Shown here: positions 42,040 through 50,823 of the stretch, piece by piece
How positions within the stretch are numbered: the first letter of the stretch is position 1
Layout: each line of letters begins with the position of its first letter
Origin: Rhodococcus sp. X156
Lineage (GTDB): Bacteria > Actinomycetota > Actinomycetes > Mycobacteriales > Mycobacteriaceae
Assembly: GCF_004006015.1 (NCBI RefSeq)
Contig: NZ_CP034766.1
Span: 186,001-250,000 of the forward strand
Direction of reading: 5' to 3'
Length of the DNA: 64,000 nt
The notes under the pieces: generated by a model
What the model was told of the DNA's origin: nothing
Seen by the model: only the letters and a program-made list of their open reading frames with translations
Databases searched by the model: none
Program-made: the position numbers and the translations under genes

Positions 42040-43221
42040 ATGAGCAAGCTGCGGTTCGGCACGTTCCTGGCCCCGTTCCACCCCGCGGGGGAGAACCCGA
42101 CGCTGGCGCTGCAGCGGGACCTGCGCCTCGTCCAGCACCTCGACGACCTGGGCTACGACGAGGCCTGGATCGGCGAGCACCACTCGGCGGGCAGCGAGAT
42201 CATCGCCTCGCCGGAGATCTTCATCGCCGCCGCCGCCGAGCGCACCCGGCGCATCAAGCTGGGCACCGGCGTCACCTCGATCAGCTACCACAACCCGCTG
42301 TGGGTGGCTGACCGCATGGTGCTGCTCGATCACCTCACCCGGGGCCGCAGCATGCTCGGCGTCGGCCCGGGCTCGCTGCCCACCGACTCGGCGATGATCG
42401 GGCTCAACCCCACCGACACGCGCGAGCTGCTCGACGTCAACATCGACATCATCATGCGGTTGCTGGCCGGCGAGACGGTCACCGAGCAGACCGCCACCCA
42501 CAACCTGGTGGACGCCCGGCTGCAGCTGCGGCCCTACTCCGAGCCCTGCTTCGACATCGCCGTCGCCGCAGTTGCCTCGCCCACCGGTCCCCGGCTGGCC
42601 GGGCGCTACGGCGTGGGGCTGCTGTCCATCGGGGCCACGCTCACCCAGGACGGCTTCGACGCCCTCGCGCTGCACTGGGGCGTGGTGCAGGAGCGGGCGG
42701 CGCACTTCCACCAGCCCCCGCCGGACCGGGACAAGTGGCGCCTGGTGGGGCTGATGCACGTCGCCGAGACCCGCGAGCAGGCCTACCGCGACGTGGAGCA
42801 CGGGATCGAGCAGTGGTTCAGGTACTTCCAGAAGGTGGCGGCGTTCCCGCAGATGGGGGTGGAGGGCGGTGACGTCCGCGAGATGATCGACTTCATCAAC
42901 GACCACGGGGTGGGGGTCATCGGCACGCCCGACGACGCCCGCGCCCAGGTGCAGCGCCTGCAGGAGCAGTCCGGCGGCTTCGGCGCCATGCTGCTGCTCA
43001 GCCACGAGTGGGCCAACCCCGAGGCCACCCGCCGCTCCTACGAGCTGGTCGCCCAGCACGTGATGCCGCACTTCCAGGGCTCGGGCCGCAGCCACGCCGA
43101 GTCCACCCTGGCCGCCAAGGCCTACGCCACCGGAGTGCGCGACAGCCACGCCGACGCCCAGTGGAGCGCCGTCAGCCACATGGCCGACAAGTACGCCAAG
43201 GAGCTCGCCGACAAGCCGTGA
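42040..43221 (+). CDS. LLM-class flavin-dependent monooxygenase (LimB-like)
   Basis: A 393-residue bacterial-luciferase-fold protein. FGTFLAPFHPAGENPTLALQRDL, WIGEHHSAGSEIIASPEIF and LGTGVTSISYHNPLWVADRMVLLDHLTRGR match the limonene-monooxygenase-like branch. It would use reduced FMN from a separate reductase to oxygenate a small organic substrate. GAGAGG precedes the ATG. The leader contains TACATT (41993-41998) as a likely -10 box and a small palindrome (41999-42012). Confidence 0.85.
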   Translation: MSKLRFGTFLAPFHPAGENPTLALQRDLRLVQHLDDLGYDEAWIGEHHSAGSEIIASPEIFIAAAAERTRRIKLGTGVTSISYHNPLWVADRMVLLDHLTRGRSMLGVGPGSLPTDSAMIGLNPTDTRELLDVNIDIIMRLLAGETVTEQTATHNLVDARLQLRPYSEPCFDIAVAAVASPTGPRLAGRYGVGLLSIGATLTQDGFDALALHWGVVQERAAHFHQPPPDRDKWRLVGLMHVAETREQAYRDVEHGIEQWFRYFQKVAAFPQMGVEGGDVREMIDFINDHGVGVIGTPDDARAQVQRLQEQSGGFGAMLLLSHEWANPEATRRSYELVAQHVMPHFQGSGRSHAESTLAAKAYATGVRDSHADAQWSAVSHMADKYAKELADKP

Positions 43222-43251
43222 CGGCAGGAGTCGCGTGACAGAATGGCTTGC

Positions 43252-43611
43252 ATGGCAACGATCGTTCTGTCCGACAGCATCCTGCGGGTACGGCTGAACG
43301 TGGGCGAGCACGTGGGCGGGTTGCTGCGCAACCTCCAGGTGCCCGCCTCGTCCGTGCGAGACGTCGAGCTGGTGCCCAACGGCCTCAAGGCGTTGCGCGG
43401 CCTGCGCGCCCCCGGGCTGGGGCTGCCGGGGCTGCGAGCCATCGGCACCTGGCGCCACAAGGGTGAGCGCACCATGGTCTCGGTGCGGCGCGGGCAGCCG
43501 GCCGTGCGGGTGCGGCTGAGCGGGCAGCGCTTCGACACCCTGCTGATCGGCATGGACGACGCGGAGCTGGTGGCGGACGCGCTGCGGGCCCGGCTCGGCG
43601 TGCGTCTCTGA
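43252..43611 (+). CDS. Small conserved hypothetical, possibly PH-like
   Basis: A 119-residue protein with alternating beta-rich segments (IVLSDSILRVRLNVGEHVG, TWRHKGERTMVSVRRGQPAVRVRL) and a final helix, which could form a small PH-like barrel. No motif identifies it. ATG at 43252 follows CAGAAT by seven bases, consistent with a leaderless message; another ATG three codons earlier would lie in that box. Confidence 0.5.
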   Translation: MATIVLSDSILRVRLNVGEHVGGLLRNLQVPASSVRDVELVPNGLKALRGLRAPGLGLPGLRAIGTWRHKGERTMVSVRRGQPAVRVRLSGQRFDTLLIGMDDAELVADALRARLGVRL

Positions 43612-43658
43612 CCGGTGGCGACGGGCTCACCCGCTGGTTGTGCGACAAGATGCCTGCC

Positions 43659-44291
43659 ATGACGACACCTGTTGCCGCACCGGCGCGATCCTGGTCGCTG
43701 TACTCCGAGGTCCCTGAGCGTCGCTCGCGCCAGGTGATCAGCGACCTCGGGGTGCTGCTGTGGTGCGTGGTGTGGATCGTGCTCGCCGGGATGCTGCGGG
43801 AACGGGTGCTCGACGTCCAGGACACCGCCCGCCGCGCCGAGGCGGCCGGCACCAAGCTCAACAACGAGCTGGGCGACGCCAGCGCCATCCTCGGCAGCGT
43901 GCCCCTGCTGGGCGGCACCCTCGCCTCGCCGCTGCGCACCGCCGGCGAGGCCGGCACCGACCTGGTCGCCGTGGGGCGCAGCGCGCAGAGCGCGGTCGGG
44001 ACCACCGCCACCATGCTCTACGCCCTCGTGCTGGTCCTCTGTGTCGGGGTGGTGCTCGTCTGGTGGGTGGTCAACCGGTTGCGCTGGGCCAACGACGCGC
44101 AGGCGGCCAGCGTGCTCCGGGGCAGCCGGGAGGGCCTGCAGGTGCTGGGCCTGCGCGCGGCGGGCCGGGCGCCGGTGGGTGCCCTGGGCGCGGTGCTGCA
44201 GTCGCGCCCGGCCGGCGTGGACCAGCAGACCCTGGAGGCGCTGGGCACCCTGGAGCTGCAGCGGCTGGGCGTCCGCCCGCACGGAGGCTGA
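43659..44291 (+). CDS. Two-TM membrane protein of unknown function
   Basis: A 210-residue protein with a cytoplasmic N-terminus, a membrane helix near residues 32-50 (LGVLLWCVVWIVLAGML), a periplasmic region of about 70 residues with a short helical ARRAEAAGTKLNNELGDA segment, and a second helix (MLYALVLVLCVGVVLVWWVV). A basic C-terminal tail follows. This layout resembles small envelope or divisome-type proteins, but no family is recognised. Confidence 0.5.
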   Translation: MTTPVAAPARSWSLYSEVPERRSRQVISDLGVLLWCVVWIVLAGMLRERVLDVQDTARRAEAAGTKLNNELGDASAILGSVPLLGGTLASPLRTAGEAGTDLVAVGRSAQSAVGTTATMLYALVLVLCVGVVLVWWVVNRLRWANDAQAASVLRGSREGLQVLGLRAAGRAPVGALGAVLQSRPAGVDQQTLEALGTLELQRLGVRPHGG

Positions 44292-44311
44292 CCGGTGCAG
44301 GAACTCCTCCC

Positions 44312-44815
44312 GTGCAGCTGCTGATCATCGCCGACACCCACCTGCCCAAGCGGGCCCGCGCGCTCCCGGAGCGGGTGTGGGCGGAGGTGGACCGGGCCGA
44401 CGTGGTGATCCACGCCGGCGACTGGGTCGTGCCGCAGGCGCTGGACGAGCTGGAGCAGCGGGCCCACCGGCTGGTCGGGGTGTGGGGCAACAACGACGGC
44501 GCCGAGCTGCGGGCCCGCCTGCCCGAGGTGGCCCGGGTGGAGCTGGGCGGCCTGCGCTTCGCGGTGGTGCACGAGACCGGACCGAGCACCCGGCGCGACC
44601 AGCGCATGCGGGCGCTGTACCCCGACGTCGACGTCCTGGTCTTCGGCCACAGCCACATCCCCTGGGACGGCGAGCACGACGGGCTGCGCGTGCTCAACCC
44701 CGGCTCGCCCACCGACCGCCGACGTCAGCCGCACTGCACCTACCTGACAGCCCAGGTGGGCGGCGGGGTGCTCAGCGACGTGGTGCTGCACCGCCTGCCG
44801 CCGCGGGCCGGCTAG
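44312..44815 (+). CDS. YfcE/MJ0936-type metallophosphoesterase
   Basis: A 167-residue calcineurin-fold phosphodiesterase: ADTHLPK (metal-binding D-x-H), HAGDW, GNNDG, HETG and GHSHIPW give all five conserved blocks. Family members act on cyclic nucleotides or phosphodiester model substrates; the true substrate is unknown. The GTG start at 44312 leaves a 20-base gap after the upstream membrane-protein gene. Its TAG overlaps the convergent TetR gene's stop at the sequence CTAG. Confidence 0.85.
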   Translation: MQLLIIADTHLPKRARALPERVWAEVDRADVVIHAGDWVVPQALDELEQRAHRLVGVWGNNDGAELRARLPEVARVELGGLRFAVVHETGPSTRRDQRMRALYPDVDVLVFGHSHIPWDGEHDGLRVLNPGSPTDRRRQPHCTYLTAQVGGGVLSDVVLHRLPPRAG

Positions 44816-45432
44816 AGGCGGAAGTAGCGGATCGCGACCTCGGCGACCTGGTGGCTGGTCTCGGCGCTGTCGGCGGCCGGCAGCACCAGGTGGCTGACGG
44901 TGAGCCGGACGACGGCGTCGATGCCGTGCCTGGCGTCCGCGTCGGTGACGTCGGGCAGGTGCTCGGTGAGCCAGCTGACCAGCTGGTCGGAGGCGAGCTC
45001 GAGCAGCGAGATGGACGTGGTGAGCAGCGGCAGGATCCCGCCGTCGCGGTGGGCCTCCGGCACGGTCTCGGCCTGCGTGGCCGCTCGCGGGCTGGTCAGC
45101 ACCGCCTTGAGCAGCGGGCTCGCCGCGGCCTGGTCCATGGTGTGCTGCACCGCGGCGGTGATGCCGGTGCGGACGTCGTCGGGGTGGGCGTCGAGCGCGT
45201 CCCGGATGCCGGTGAGGAAGCGGTCGGCCTCCTGCAGCACCAGCGCCTCGCCCAGGCCCTGCTTGTCGCCGAACTCGTTGTAGAGGGTGGTGCGGGAGGT
45301 GCCGACCGCGGCCGCAACCTCGCTCACCCGAACTCGGTCCCACCCCTTCTCGGCGGTGAGGGCGTGCGCGGCGGCCAGCGCCTGGGCACGCAGGTGCTGG
45401 CGGTAGGACACCCGGAGCGAGTCGGCCGACAC
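44812..45432 (-). CDS. TetR-family regulator
   Basis: A 206-residue TetR protein with HTH RVRVSEVAAAVGTSRTTLYNEFGDKQGLGEALV and a helical effector domain. GTG at 45432 is chosen over longer options because TAGGGT (45445-45440) lies exactly seven bases upstream, indicating a leaderless transcript. It lies downstream of the P450/reductase pair on the same strand, 59 bases after the reductase stop, so it probably controls that pair, possibly through the repeat at 48052-48070. Confidence 0.85.
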   Translation of the reverse strand: MSADSLRVSYRQHLRAQALAAAHALTAEKGWDRVRVSEVAAAVGTSRTTLYNEFGDKQGLGEALVLQEADRFLTGIRDALDAHPDDVRTGITAAVQHTMDQAAASPLLKAVLTSPRAATQAETVPEAHRDGGILPLLTTSISLLELASDQLVSWLTEHLPDVTDADARHGIDAVVRLTVSHLVLPAADSAETSHQVAEVAIRYFRL

Positions 45433-45491
45433 GCTGGAGACCCTACGGAGCCGGCTCGCGCCGGCCCACGCGCGGGGCAGGGCCTGGCGGG

Positions 45492-46697
45492 CTACCGGGC
45501 ACCGGCAAAGTCGAGCGCGTCCGCCCAGCTGCCCCCGGCGGCGATGCGGGCGCGGTACTTCATGGTCTTGCCGGGCAGGTTCAGCGTGAGCGCCCCGGTG
45601 AGCTGGTCGCCGCGACGGAACAGCGCCACCCACTGGTCGCCGGCCAGCGCGTCCGGCCCACCCACCACGTGCACCTCGTCACCGTCGGCGACACCCACCA
45701 TCTGCAGCTTGTTGCCGTACCACTCCGACCAGAAGTAGGGCACCGCGCGGTGCTCCGTGGCGCTGGCGGGGTCCAGGGCGTTGCGGGCGGCGGTGCCCGC
45801 CTGCTCGGTGGCGTTGGTCCAGTGCTCCAGGCGCATGCTGGTGCCGAACAGCGGGTTCACCCAGCGGGCGACGTCGCCGGCGGCGTACACCCCGTCGGCG
45901 GCGCGCAGCGTGGGGTCGCACACCACGCCGTCGTCCAGCGTCAGCCCCGAGCCGGCCAGCCAGCCGGTGGCCGGCTGCGCCCCGATGCCCACCACCACCA
46001 GGTCGGCGTCCAGGTGGGTGCCGTCCTCGAGCACCACGGCCTCCACCCGGTCGGTGCCCACCAGCCGCTGCACCCCGGACCCGCACAGCAGCCGGGTGCC
46101 GTACCGGTGGTGCAGGTCGGCGCAGGCCTGGGCCATCTCCGCGCCCACCGCCCGCACCAGCGGCAGCGGGGCGGCCTCCACCACGGTGACGTCCACCTGG
46201 CGCCGGGCGGCGGCCGAGGCCACCTCCGAGCCGATGAACCCGCCACCGACCACCACGGTCTGTGCCCCGGCGTCCAGCGCCGCGCGCACCTGGCGGGCGT
46301 CGTCGAGGGTGCGCAGGGTGTGCACCCCAGCCAGCTGCTCCCCGGGCAGGGTGCGCGCGGTGGCGCCGGTGGCGATCACTGCCGCGGCGTAGTCCAGCCA
46401 CTGCCCGTCGACCTGCACGCGGTGGCCGGCGGGGTCCAGCGCGGTGGCGGGGCTGCCCAGGTGCAGGTCCACGTCCAGCTCCGCCAGCTGCTCGCGGGTG
46501 CGGTAGCTGCTGGGCGCGGTGCTGCCGTCGGCGTCCAGGAACGCCTTGGACAGCGGCGGACGGTCGTAGGGCAGGTGCTCCTCGGCGCCGAGGAGGGTGA
46601 TGGGCCCGGTGTGGCCGGTGCGCCGCGCCGCCTCCACCGCCCGCAGCCCGGCCAGCGAGGCGCCGACGACGACCAGCGGCGGTTGGCTGCTGCTCAC
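45492..46697 (-). CDS. FAD-dependent ferredoxin reductase (putidaredoxin-reductase type)
   Basis: A 401-residue flavoprotein: N-terminal VVVGASLAGLRAVEAAR binds FAD, LPYDRPPLSK is the class signature, VVVGGGFIGSEVASAAA binds NAD(P)H, and GVYAAGDVARW is the second FAD motif. Enzymes of this class reduce a small ferredoxin that serves a P450 or ring-hydroxylating oxygenase. The GTG start overlaps the P450 stop (GTGA), so the two are partners, yet no ferredoxin gene is adjacent. Confidence 0.87.
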   Translation of the reverse strand: MSSSQPPLVVVGASLAGLRAVEAARRTGHTGPITLLGAEEHLPYDRPPLSKAFLDADGSTAPSSYRTREQLAELDVDLHLGSPATALDPAGHRVQVDGQWLDYAAAVIATGATARTLPGEQLAGVHTLRTLDDARQVRAALDAGAQTVVVGGGFIGSEVASAAARRQVDVTVVEAAPLPLVRAVGAEMAQACADLHHRYGTRLLCGSGVQRLVGTDRVEAVVLEDGTHLDADLVVVGIGAQPATGWLAGSGLTLDDGVVCDPTLRAADGVYAAGDVARWVNPLFGTSMRLEHWTNATEQAGTAARNALDPASATEHRAVPYFWSEWYGNKLQMVGVADGDEVHVVGGPDALAGDQWVALFRRGDQLTGALTLNLPGKTMKYRARIAAGGSWADALDFAGAR

Positions 46698-47989
46698 GCC
46701 GGGCGGCGCTCGGGGGTGAAGGTGACCGGCAGGTGGTTCACGCCGTGGAAGAAGTTGCTCACCGTGTAGCTGGGCTCACCGCTCACCGCGATGTCGGGCA
46801 GCCGGTGCAGCAGCTCCCGCCAGGTGGCGGTGATCTGGCGGCGGGCGAGCTGGCCGCCCAGGCAGTGGTGGATGCCGCCGCCGCCGAAGGCGATGTGCGG
46901 GTTGGGGTTGCGGCCCAGGTTCAGGCGCTCGGGGTGGTCGAAGACCTCGGTGTCCCAGTTGGCGGAGGCGTAGAACAGCACCACCTTGTCGCCGGCGGTG
47001 ATCTGCGCACCGTTCAGCTCGCAGTCGCGGGCGGCGGTGCGGCGGAAGGTCATGATCGGGGTGGCCCAGCGCACCATCTCCTCCACCGCGGGCTTGATCC
47101 GGCCGTCGAAGTCCGCCATCAGCCACTCCCGCTGGTCGGGGAAGTCGGTGAGCGCCTTCATGGTGTGGCTCAGGCTCTGCCGGGTGGTGTCGTTGCCGGC
47201 CACGGTGAGCAGGCCGAAGAAGCTGATGATCTCCTCGTCGGTCAGCTGCTCGCCGTCCACCTCGGCCTGCACCAGGTTGGTCATCAGGTCAGCCTCGGGC
47301 TTGCGGCGCCGCTGGGCGATGAGGTCGCTGGCCACCTCGAAGATGTAGCCCGACGCCTCGAACAGCCGGGGCAGTGGCTCCGCGCCGTCCAACAGCTCGG
47401 GGTCGTTCCAGCTGCCGGCGAACTGGGCCTCGTGGGCGACCTTGGCGCGCACCTCCTGCGGCACGCCCATCATGTCGCAGATGTTGTGCATGGGCACCAG
47501 CGCTGCGACCTCGGCGACGAAGTCCACCGAGCCCTTGGCGGCGATGCCGTCCACCACGGCGGCGGCGTTGGCGTCGATCTGGCCGTTGATCCGGTCGAGC
47601 TGCCTGGGGGTGAAGGCGGAGGTGAGCAGCCGGCGGATCTTGGTGTGCCGCGGTGGGTCCATCGCGATGAAGCCCTGTGCGGTGTCCAGCAGCTCCTGGG
47701 GCATGGACTCCATCAGGATGCCCTCGCCGGAGAGGAAGTCCTCGTGCCGCTTGGTGGCCTCGATGAGGTCGGCGTGCCGGGTGACGGCCCAGAAACCCTG
47801 GTCGTTGGGGTCCTCGAACATCAGGCCCTCGATGGGGGCGTGCCAGCTCACCGGACGCTCGGCGCGCAGCTCGGCGAAGGTGGTCTCCCGCTCGGCCGCG
47901 GTCTTGGACCAGAACGCGGTGGAGGAGATGTCGGCCGGGTCCTTGGGGCGGGTCTCGCGGGGGTGGGCGGCGTGGGGGGTGGTGGTCAC
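46694..47989 (-). CDS. Cytochrome P450 (CYP125/142/124-like group)
   Basis: A 431-residue soluble P450. The I-helix AGNDTTRQS, an E-x-x-R in VEEMVRW, and the haem loop FGGGGIHHCLGGQLAR are intact. LFYASANWDTEVFDHPERLNLGRNPNPHIAFGG closely resembles the mycobacterial CYP125/CYP142/CYP124 family, whose members oxidise sterol side chains or branched lipids; assignment to a subfamily is not possible by eye. The GTG start at 47989 is supported by AGGAGG six bases upstream; an ATG 23 codons earlier lacks one. Confidence 0.87.
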   Translation of the reverse strand: MTTTPHAAHPRETRPKDPADISSTAFWSKTAAERETTFAELRAERPVSWHAPIEGLMFEDPNDQGFWAVTRHADLIEATKRHEDFLSGEGILMESMPQELLDTAQGFIAMDPPRHTKIRRLLTSAFTPRQLDRINGQIDANAAAVVDGIAAKGSVDFVAEVAALVPMHNICDMMGVPQEVRAKVAHEAQFAGSWNDPELLDGAEPLPRLFEASGYIFEVASDLIAQRRRKPEADLMTNLVQAEVDGEQLTDEEIISFFGLLTVAGNDTTRQSLSHTMKALTDFPDQREWLMADFDGRIKPAVEEMVRWATPIMTFRRTAARDCELNGAQITAGDKVVLFYASANWDTEVFDHPERLNLGRNPNPHIAFGGGGIHHCLGGQLARRQITATWRELLHRLPDIAVSGEPSYTVSNFFHGVNHLPVTFTPERRPA

Positions 47990-48051
47990 GGTGAGCCTCC
48001 TGCTGTACACGGCACCCCCTGATGACCAGAAGGTGAACAAAAAAGATCTAG

Positions 48052-48070
48052 GTGTCAATCATCTTTACAC
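48052..48070. promoter_or_regulatory. Candidate operator in the P450 promoter
   Basis: GTGTCAATCATCTTTACAC is an imperfect inverted repeat (GTGT-N-AA...TT-N-ACAC) in an AT-rich island. On the minus strand TTGACA (48088-48083) is followed after 16 bases by AAAGAT (48066-48061), a plausible promoter for the P450 operon that the repeat would cover. The TetR protein at 44812 is the likely binder. Confidence 0.45.
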
Positions 48071-48165
48071 GCACTGATCCTTTGTCAAGGGTGGGGTGGG
48101 CGCGCCGCGAGTGGTGCCGGGCAGCATGGTGACCGGCCGCCCGGGCGCACAGGAGGAGACGACGC

Positions 48166-48897
48166 ATGACTGATCCCGCGGAGGGCGAGCTCGCCGAGGA
48201 CGGCGGCGAGCTCATCGAGCCCAGCGGTGACGCCGACCCCGAGGGCCAGGCGCCGTGGGTGATGCAGCTGGTCACCCGCATCGAGAAGACCGACCCACCC
48301 ACCCGCTCGGCGGTGTGCGCGGCCTCGGCCACTGCCGTGGCCACCCTGCTGGACGACCCCCGGGCTCGCACCGGGGGTGAGTGGGCGCCGGAGGTGGTGC
48401 GCTGGACCGACGGGCGCATCCGCAAGCACTCCCGCCGCGCCCGCGGGGCGGCGTGGCAGGCGGTGCAGACCCTGCCCGGGGTGACCGCCGAGGTGCAGGG
48501 CGCGCAGGTGCGAGCCTTCGTGCCGTGCGCCACCGACGCCATCCCCGCTCCCATCGCCAAGCTGCAGCTGGCCGGCAGCGAGCTGGCCGACCCGGACGCG
48601 CGGGCCGAGGTCGAGGCGGTGGTGGACGGACCGGTGGTGGTGACGCTGTGCGCCGAGCCCCCGCTGTCGCTGGGCAAGGCCGCCGCCGCGGCCGGGCACG
48701 CCGCGCAGCTGGCCCTCTACCGGATGGACGACCGGCGCCGGGCGGCGTGGGCCGCGGCCGGGTACCCCGTGGTGATCGAGCAGCCCACCCCTGCCCGGTG
48801 GGCGCACGAGCGCACCCGGCAGCCGGTGCAGGTGATCGACGGCGGGCTCACCGACGTGGCGCCAGGCACCTGCACGGCCACCGCCCGCTGGCGCTGA
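48166..48897 (+). CDS. Peptidyl-tRNA hydrolase 2 (PTH2)-like protein
   Basis: A 243-residue protein with an acidic N-terminus. One segment (APWVMQLVTRIEKTDPPTRSAVCAASATAV) and a later PLSLGKAAAAAGHAAQLA recall the PTH2 fold, which frees tRNA from stalled peptides in archaea and some bacteria. Two related halves may be present. GGAGACGACGC precedes the ATG. The TGA stop directly abuts the convergent gene's stop (TGATCA), leaving no gap. The assignment is moderate. Confidence 0.55.
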   Translation: MTDPAEGELAEDGGELIEPSGDADPEGQAPWVMQLVTRIEKTDPPTRSAVCAASATAVATLLDDPRARTGGEWAPEVVRWTDGRIRKHSRRARGAAWQAVQTLPGVTAEVQGAQVRAFVPCATDAIPAPIAKLQLAGSELADPDARAEVEAVVDGPVVVTLCAEPPLSLGKAAAAAGHAAQLALYRMDDRRRAAWAAAGYPVVIEQPTPARWAHERTRQPVQVIDGGLTDVAPGTCTATARWR

Positions 48898-50706
48898 TCA
48901 GCTGCGCGCCTGGCGCTGCTCGGTGAGCGCGTCCTCCATGGCTCGGTAGATCTCCAGCAGCTCACGGGCGTGCTCGCTGCTCGGCTCCTGCTCGAGGCCG
49001 GCGCGGAACTTCGCCAGCTTCTCCGCGCCGGCGGGGTAGGGCGGCAGCAGCGGCACGTCGGCATCGGTGAGCACCTCCAGCACCACGGGGCGCTGCGCGG
49101 CCAGCGCCTGGCTCCAGGCGTCGCTCAGCTCGGCCGGGTCAGTGACGCGGATTCCGGTGAGCCCCAACAGCTCGGCGTAGCCGGCGTAGGGGAACGACGG
49201 CAGCGCCTGGCTGGCCTCGTACCGCGGGTCGCCCTCCATCTCGCGCTGCTCCCACGTCACCTCGCCCAGCTCCTCGTTGTGCAGCACGCACACCACGAAC
49301 CCGGGGTGCGTCCACCGTGGCCACATCCGCGCCACCGTGATCAGCTCGGCCAGGCCGTTCATCTGCATGGCGCCGTCCCCGGCCAGGGCGACCAGCGGGC
49401 GGTCGGGGTGGGCCAGCTTGGCGGCGATGCCGTACGGCAGGGCCGAGCCCATCGAGGCCAGGGTGGAGGACAGGTGCGCGGGCACCCCGGGGGGCAGGCG
49501 CAGCTGCCGGGCGTACCAGTAGACGACCGAGCCGACGTCCACGCTCACCTGTGCATCAGCGGGCAGCTGCGCCGACAGCGTCCGCACCACCAGCTCGGGG
49601 TTCACCGGGCGGGCGGGGACCTGCGCCCGGTCGGCGCTGACCTGGTGCCAGGCTGCGACGTCGGCGCGGACGCTGCGCTCCCAGGCGTGGTCGGTGCGCT
49701 CGTGCAGCAGCGGCAGCAGGGCGGTGAGGGTGGCCGCGGCGTCACCGGCCAGCGGCACCTCAATGGGGTAGCGGTTGCCCAGGTGCTCGCTGGCGGCGTC
49801 CACCTGCACCGCCCGGGCCTGCCCCGGCGGTGGGTAGTACTCCGTCCACGGGTCGTTGGAGCCGACGACGAGCAGGGTGTCGCACTCGCCCAGCACGTGG
49901 GCGCTGGCGGTGGTGCCGAGGTGGCCCATGGTGCCGGCCACCAGCGGGTGGTCCTCGTCCACGTAGGGCTTGCCCAGCAGGCTGGTGGCGATGCCTGCGC
50001 CGAGCCGCTCGGCCACCGCCAGCACCTCCGCCTGCGCGTCTCGGGCGCCCTGGCCCACCAGCAGCGCCACCCGCTCGCCGGCGTTGAGCACCTCGGCGGC
50101 GGCCGCGAGGTCGTCGGCGTTGGGGACGGCCACCGGGCGGCGCCACACCGGCGTGGTCACCATGATGGCGTGGGCGTGCGGCAGGTCCGGGGCCGGCAGC
50201 TGCTGCACGTCGTGCGGCAGCACCACCACCGTCGGGGTCCGGGTGGTCAGCGCCGTGCGGAAGGCGCGGTCCAGCAGCATCGGCACCTGCTCGGCGGTGA
50301 GCGCGGTCTGGCAGAACCGGGCCGCGACGTCGGCGAAGAGCCGCTGCAGGTCCACCTCCTGCTGGTACTGCGAGCCGATGATGGAGCGGTTCTGCTGTCC
50401 CACCAGGGCCACCACCGGCACGTGGTCGAGCTTGGCGTCGTAGAGGCCGTTGAGCACGTGCACCGCGCCCGGGCCCTGCGTCGTCATCACCACGCCCACC
50501 TGCCCGGTGTACTTGGCGTGGCCCACCGCCATCAGCGCGGCGTTCTCCTCGTGGCGGGCCTGCACGAACTCCGGGTCGTCGCCCGCCCGGCGCAGCGCGG
50601 CCATCAGCGGGTTGGCACCGTCGCCGGGGTAGCCGAACAGCCGTGGCACGCCCCAGCTGCGCATCCGCTCGACCACCACGTCGGCCACCAGTCGCTCGTC
50701 GCTCAC
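48898..50706 (-). CDS. ThDP-dependent enzyme, pyruvate oxidase/pyruvate:quinone oxidoreductase-like
   Basis: A 602-residue ThDP enzyme of the acetolactate synthase/POX family. The cofactor-activating Glu lies in ARHEENAALMAVGHAKYTG, the ThDP-magnesium motif is LAGDGAMQMNGLAELI, and VCVLHNEELGEVTWEQREMEGDPRY resembles pyruvate oxidase more than acetolactate synthase. It probably decarboxylates pyruvate or a related 2-oxo acid to acetate. The GTG start at 50706 has GGGAGA upstream; a longer open frame to the right has no initiation signal. Confidence 0.82.
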   Translation of the reverse strand: MSDERLVADVVVERMRSWGVPRLFGYPGDGANPLMAALRRAGDDPEFVQARHEENAALMAVGHAKYTGQVGVVMTTQGPGAVHVLNGLYDAKLDHVPVVALVGQQNRSIIGSQYQQEVDLQRLFADVAARFCQTALTAEQVPMLLDRAFRTALTTRTPTVVVLPHDVQQLPAPDLPHAHAIMVTTPVWRRPVAVPNADDLAAAAEVLNAGERVALLVGQGARDAQAEVLAVAERLGAGIATSLLGKPYVDEDHPLVAGTMGHLGTTASAHVLGECDTLLVVGSNDPWTEYYPPPGQARAVQVDAASEHLGNRYPIEVPLAGDAAATLTALLPLLHERTDHAWERSVRADVAAWHQVSADRAQVPARPVNPELVVRTLSAQLPADAQVSVDVGSVVYWYARQLRLPPGVPAHLSSTLASMGSALPYGIAAKLAHPDRPLVALAGDGAMQMNGLAELITVARMWPRWTHPGFVVCVLHNEELGEVTWEQREMEGDPRYEASQALPSFPYAGYAELLGLTGIRVTDPAELSDAWSQALAAQRPVVLEVLTDADVPLLPPYPAGAEKLAKFRAGLEQEPSSEHARELLEIYRAMEDALTEQRQARS

Positions 50707-50823
50707 GTCAGATCTCCCTTGGGGCTCGCCGAGATTCACGGGCGCGGCCAGTATGGGACGCCGCTGCGGGGCGGCGCTGAACGAGCCCTTGTGGAGGCTC
50801 GCCCCGGCGGCCAGGGTGGTCGG

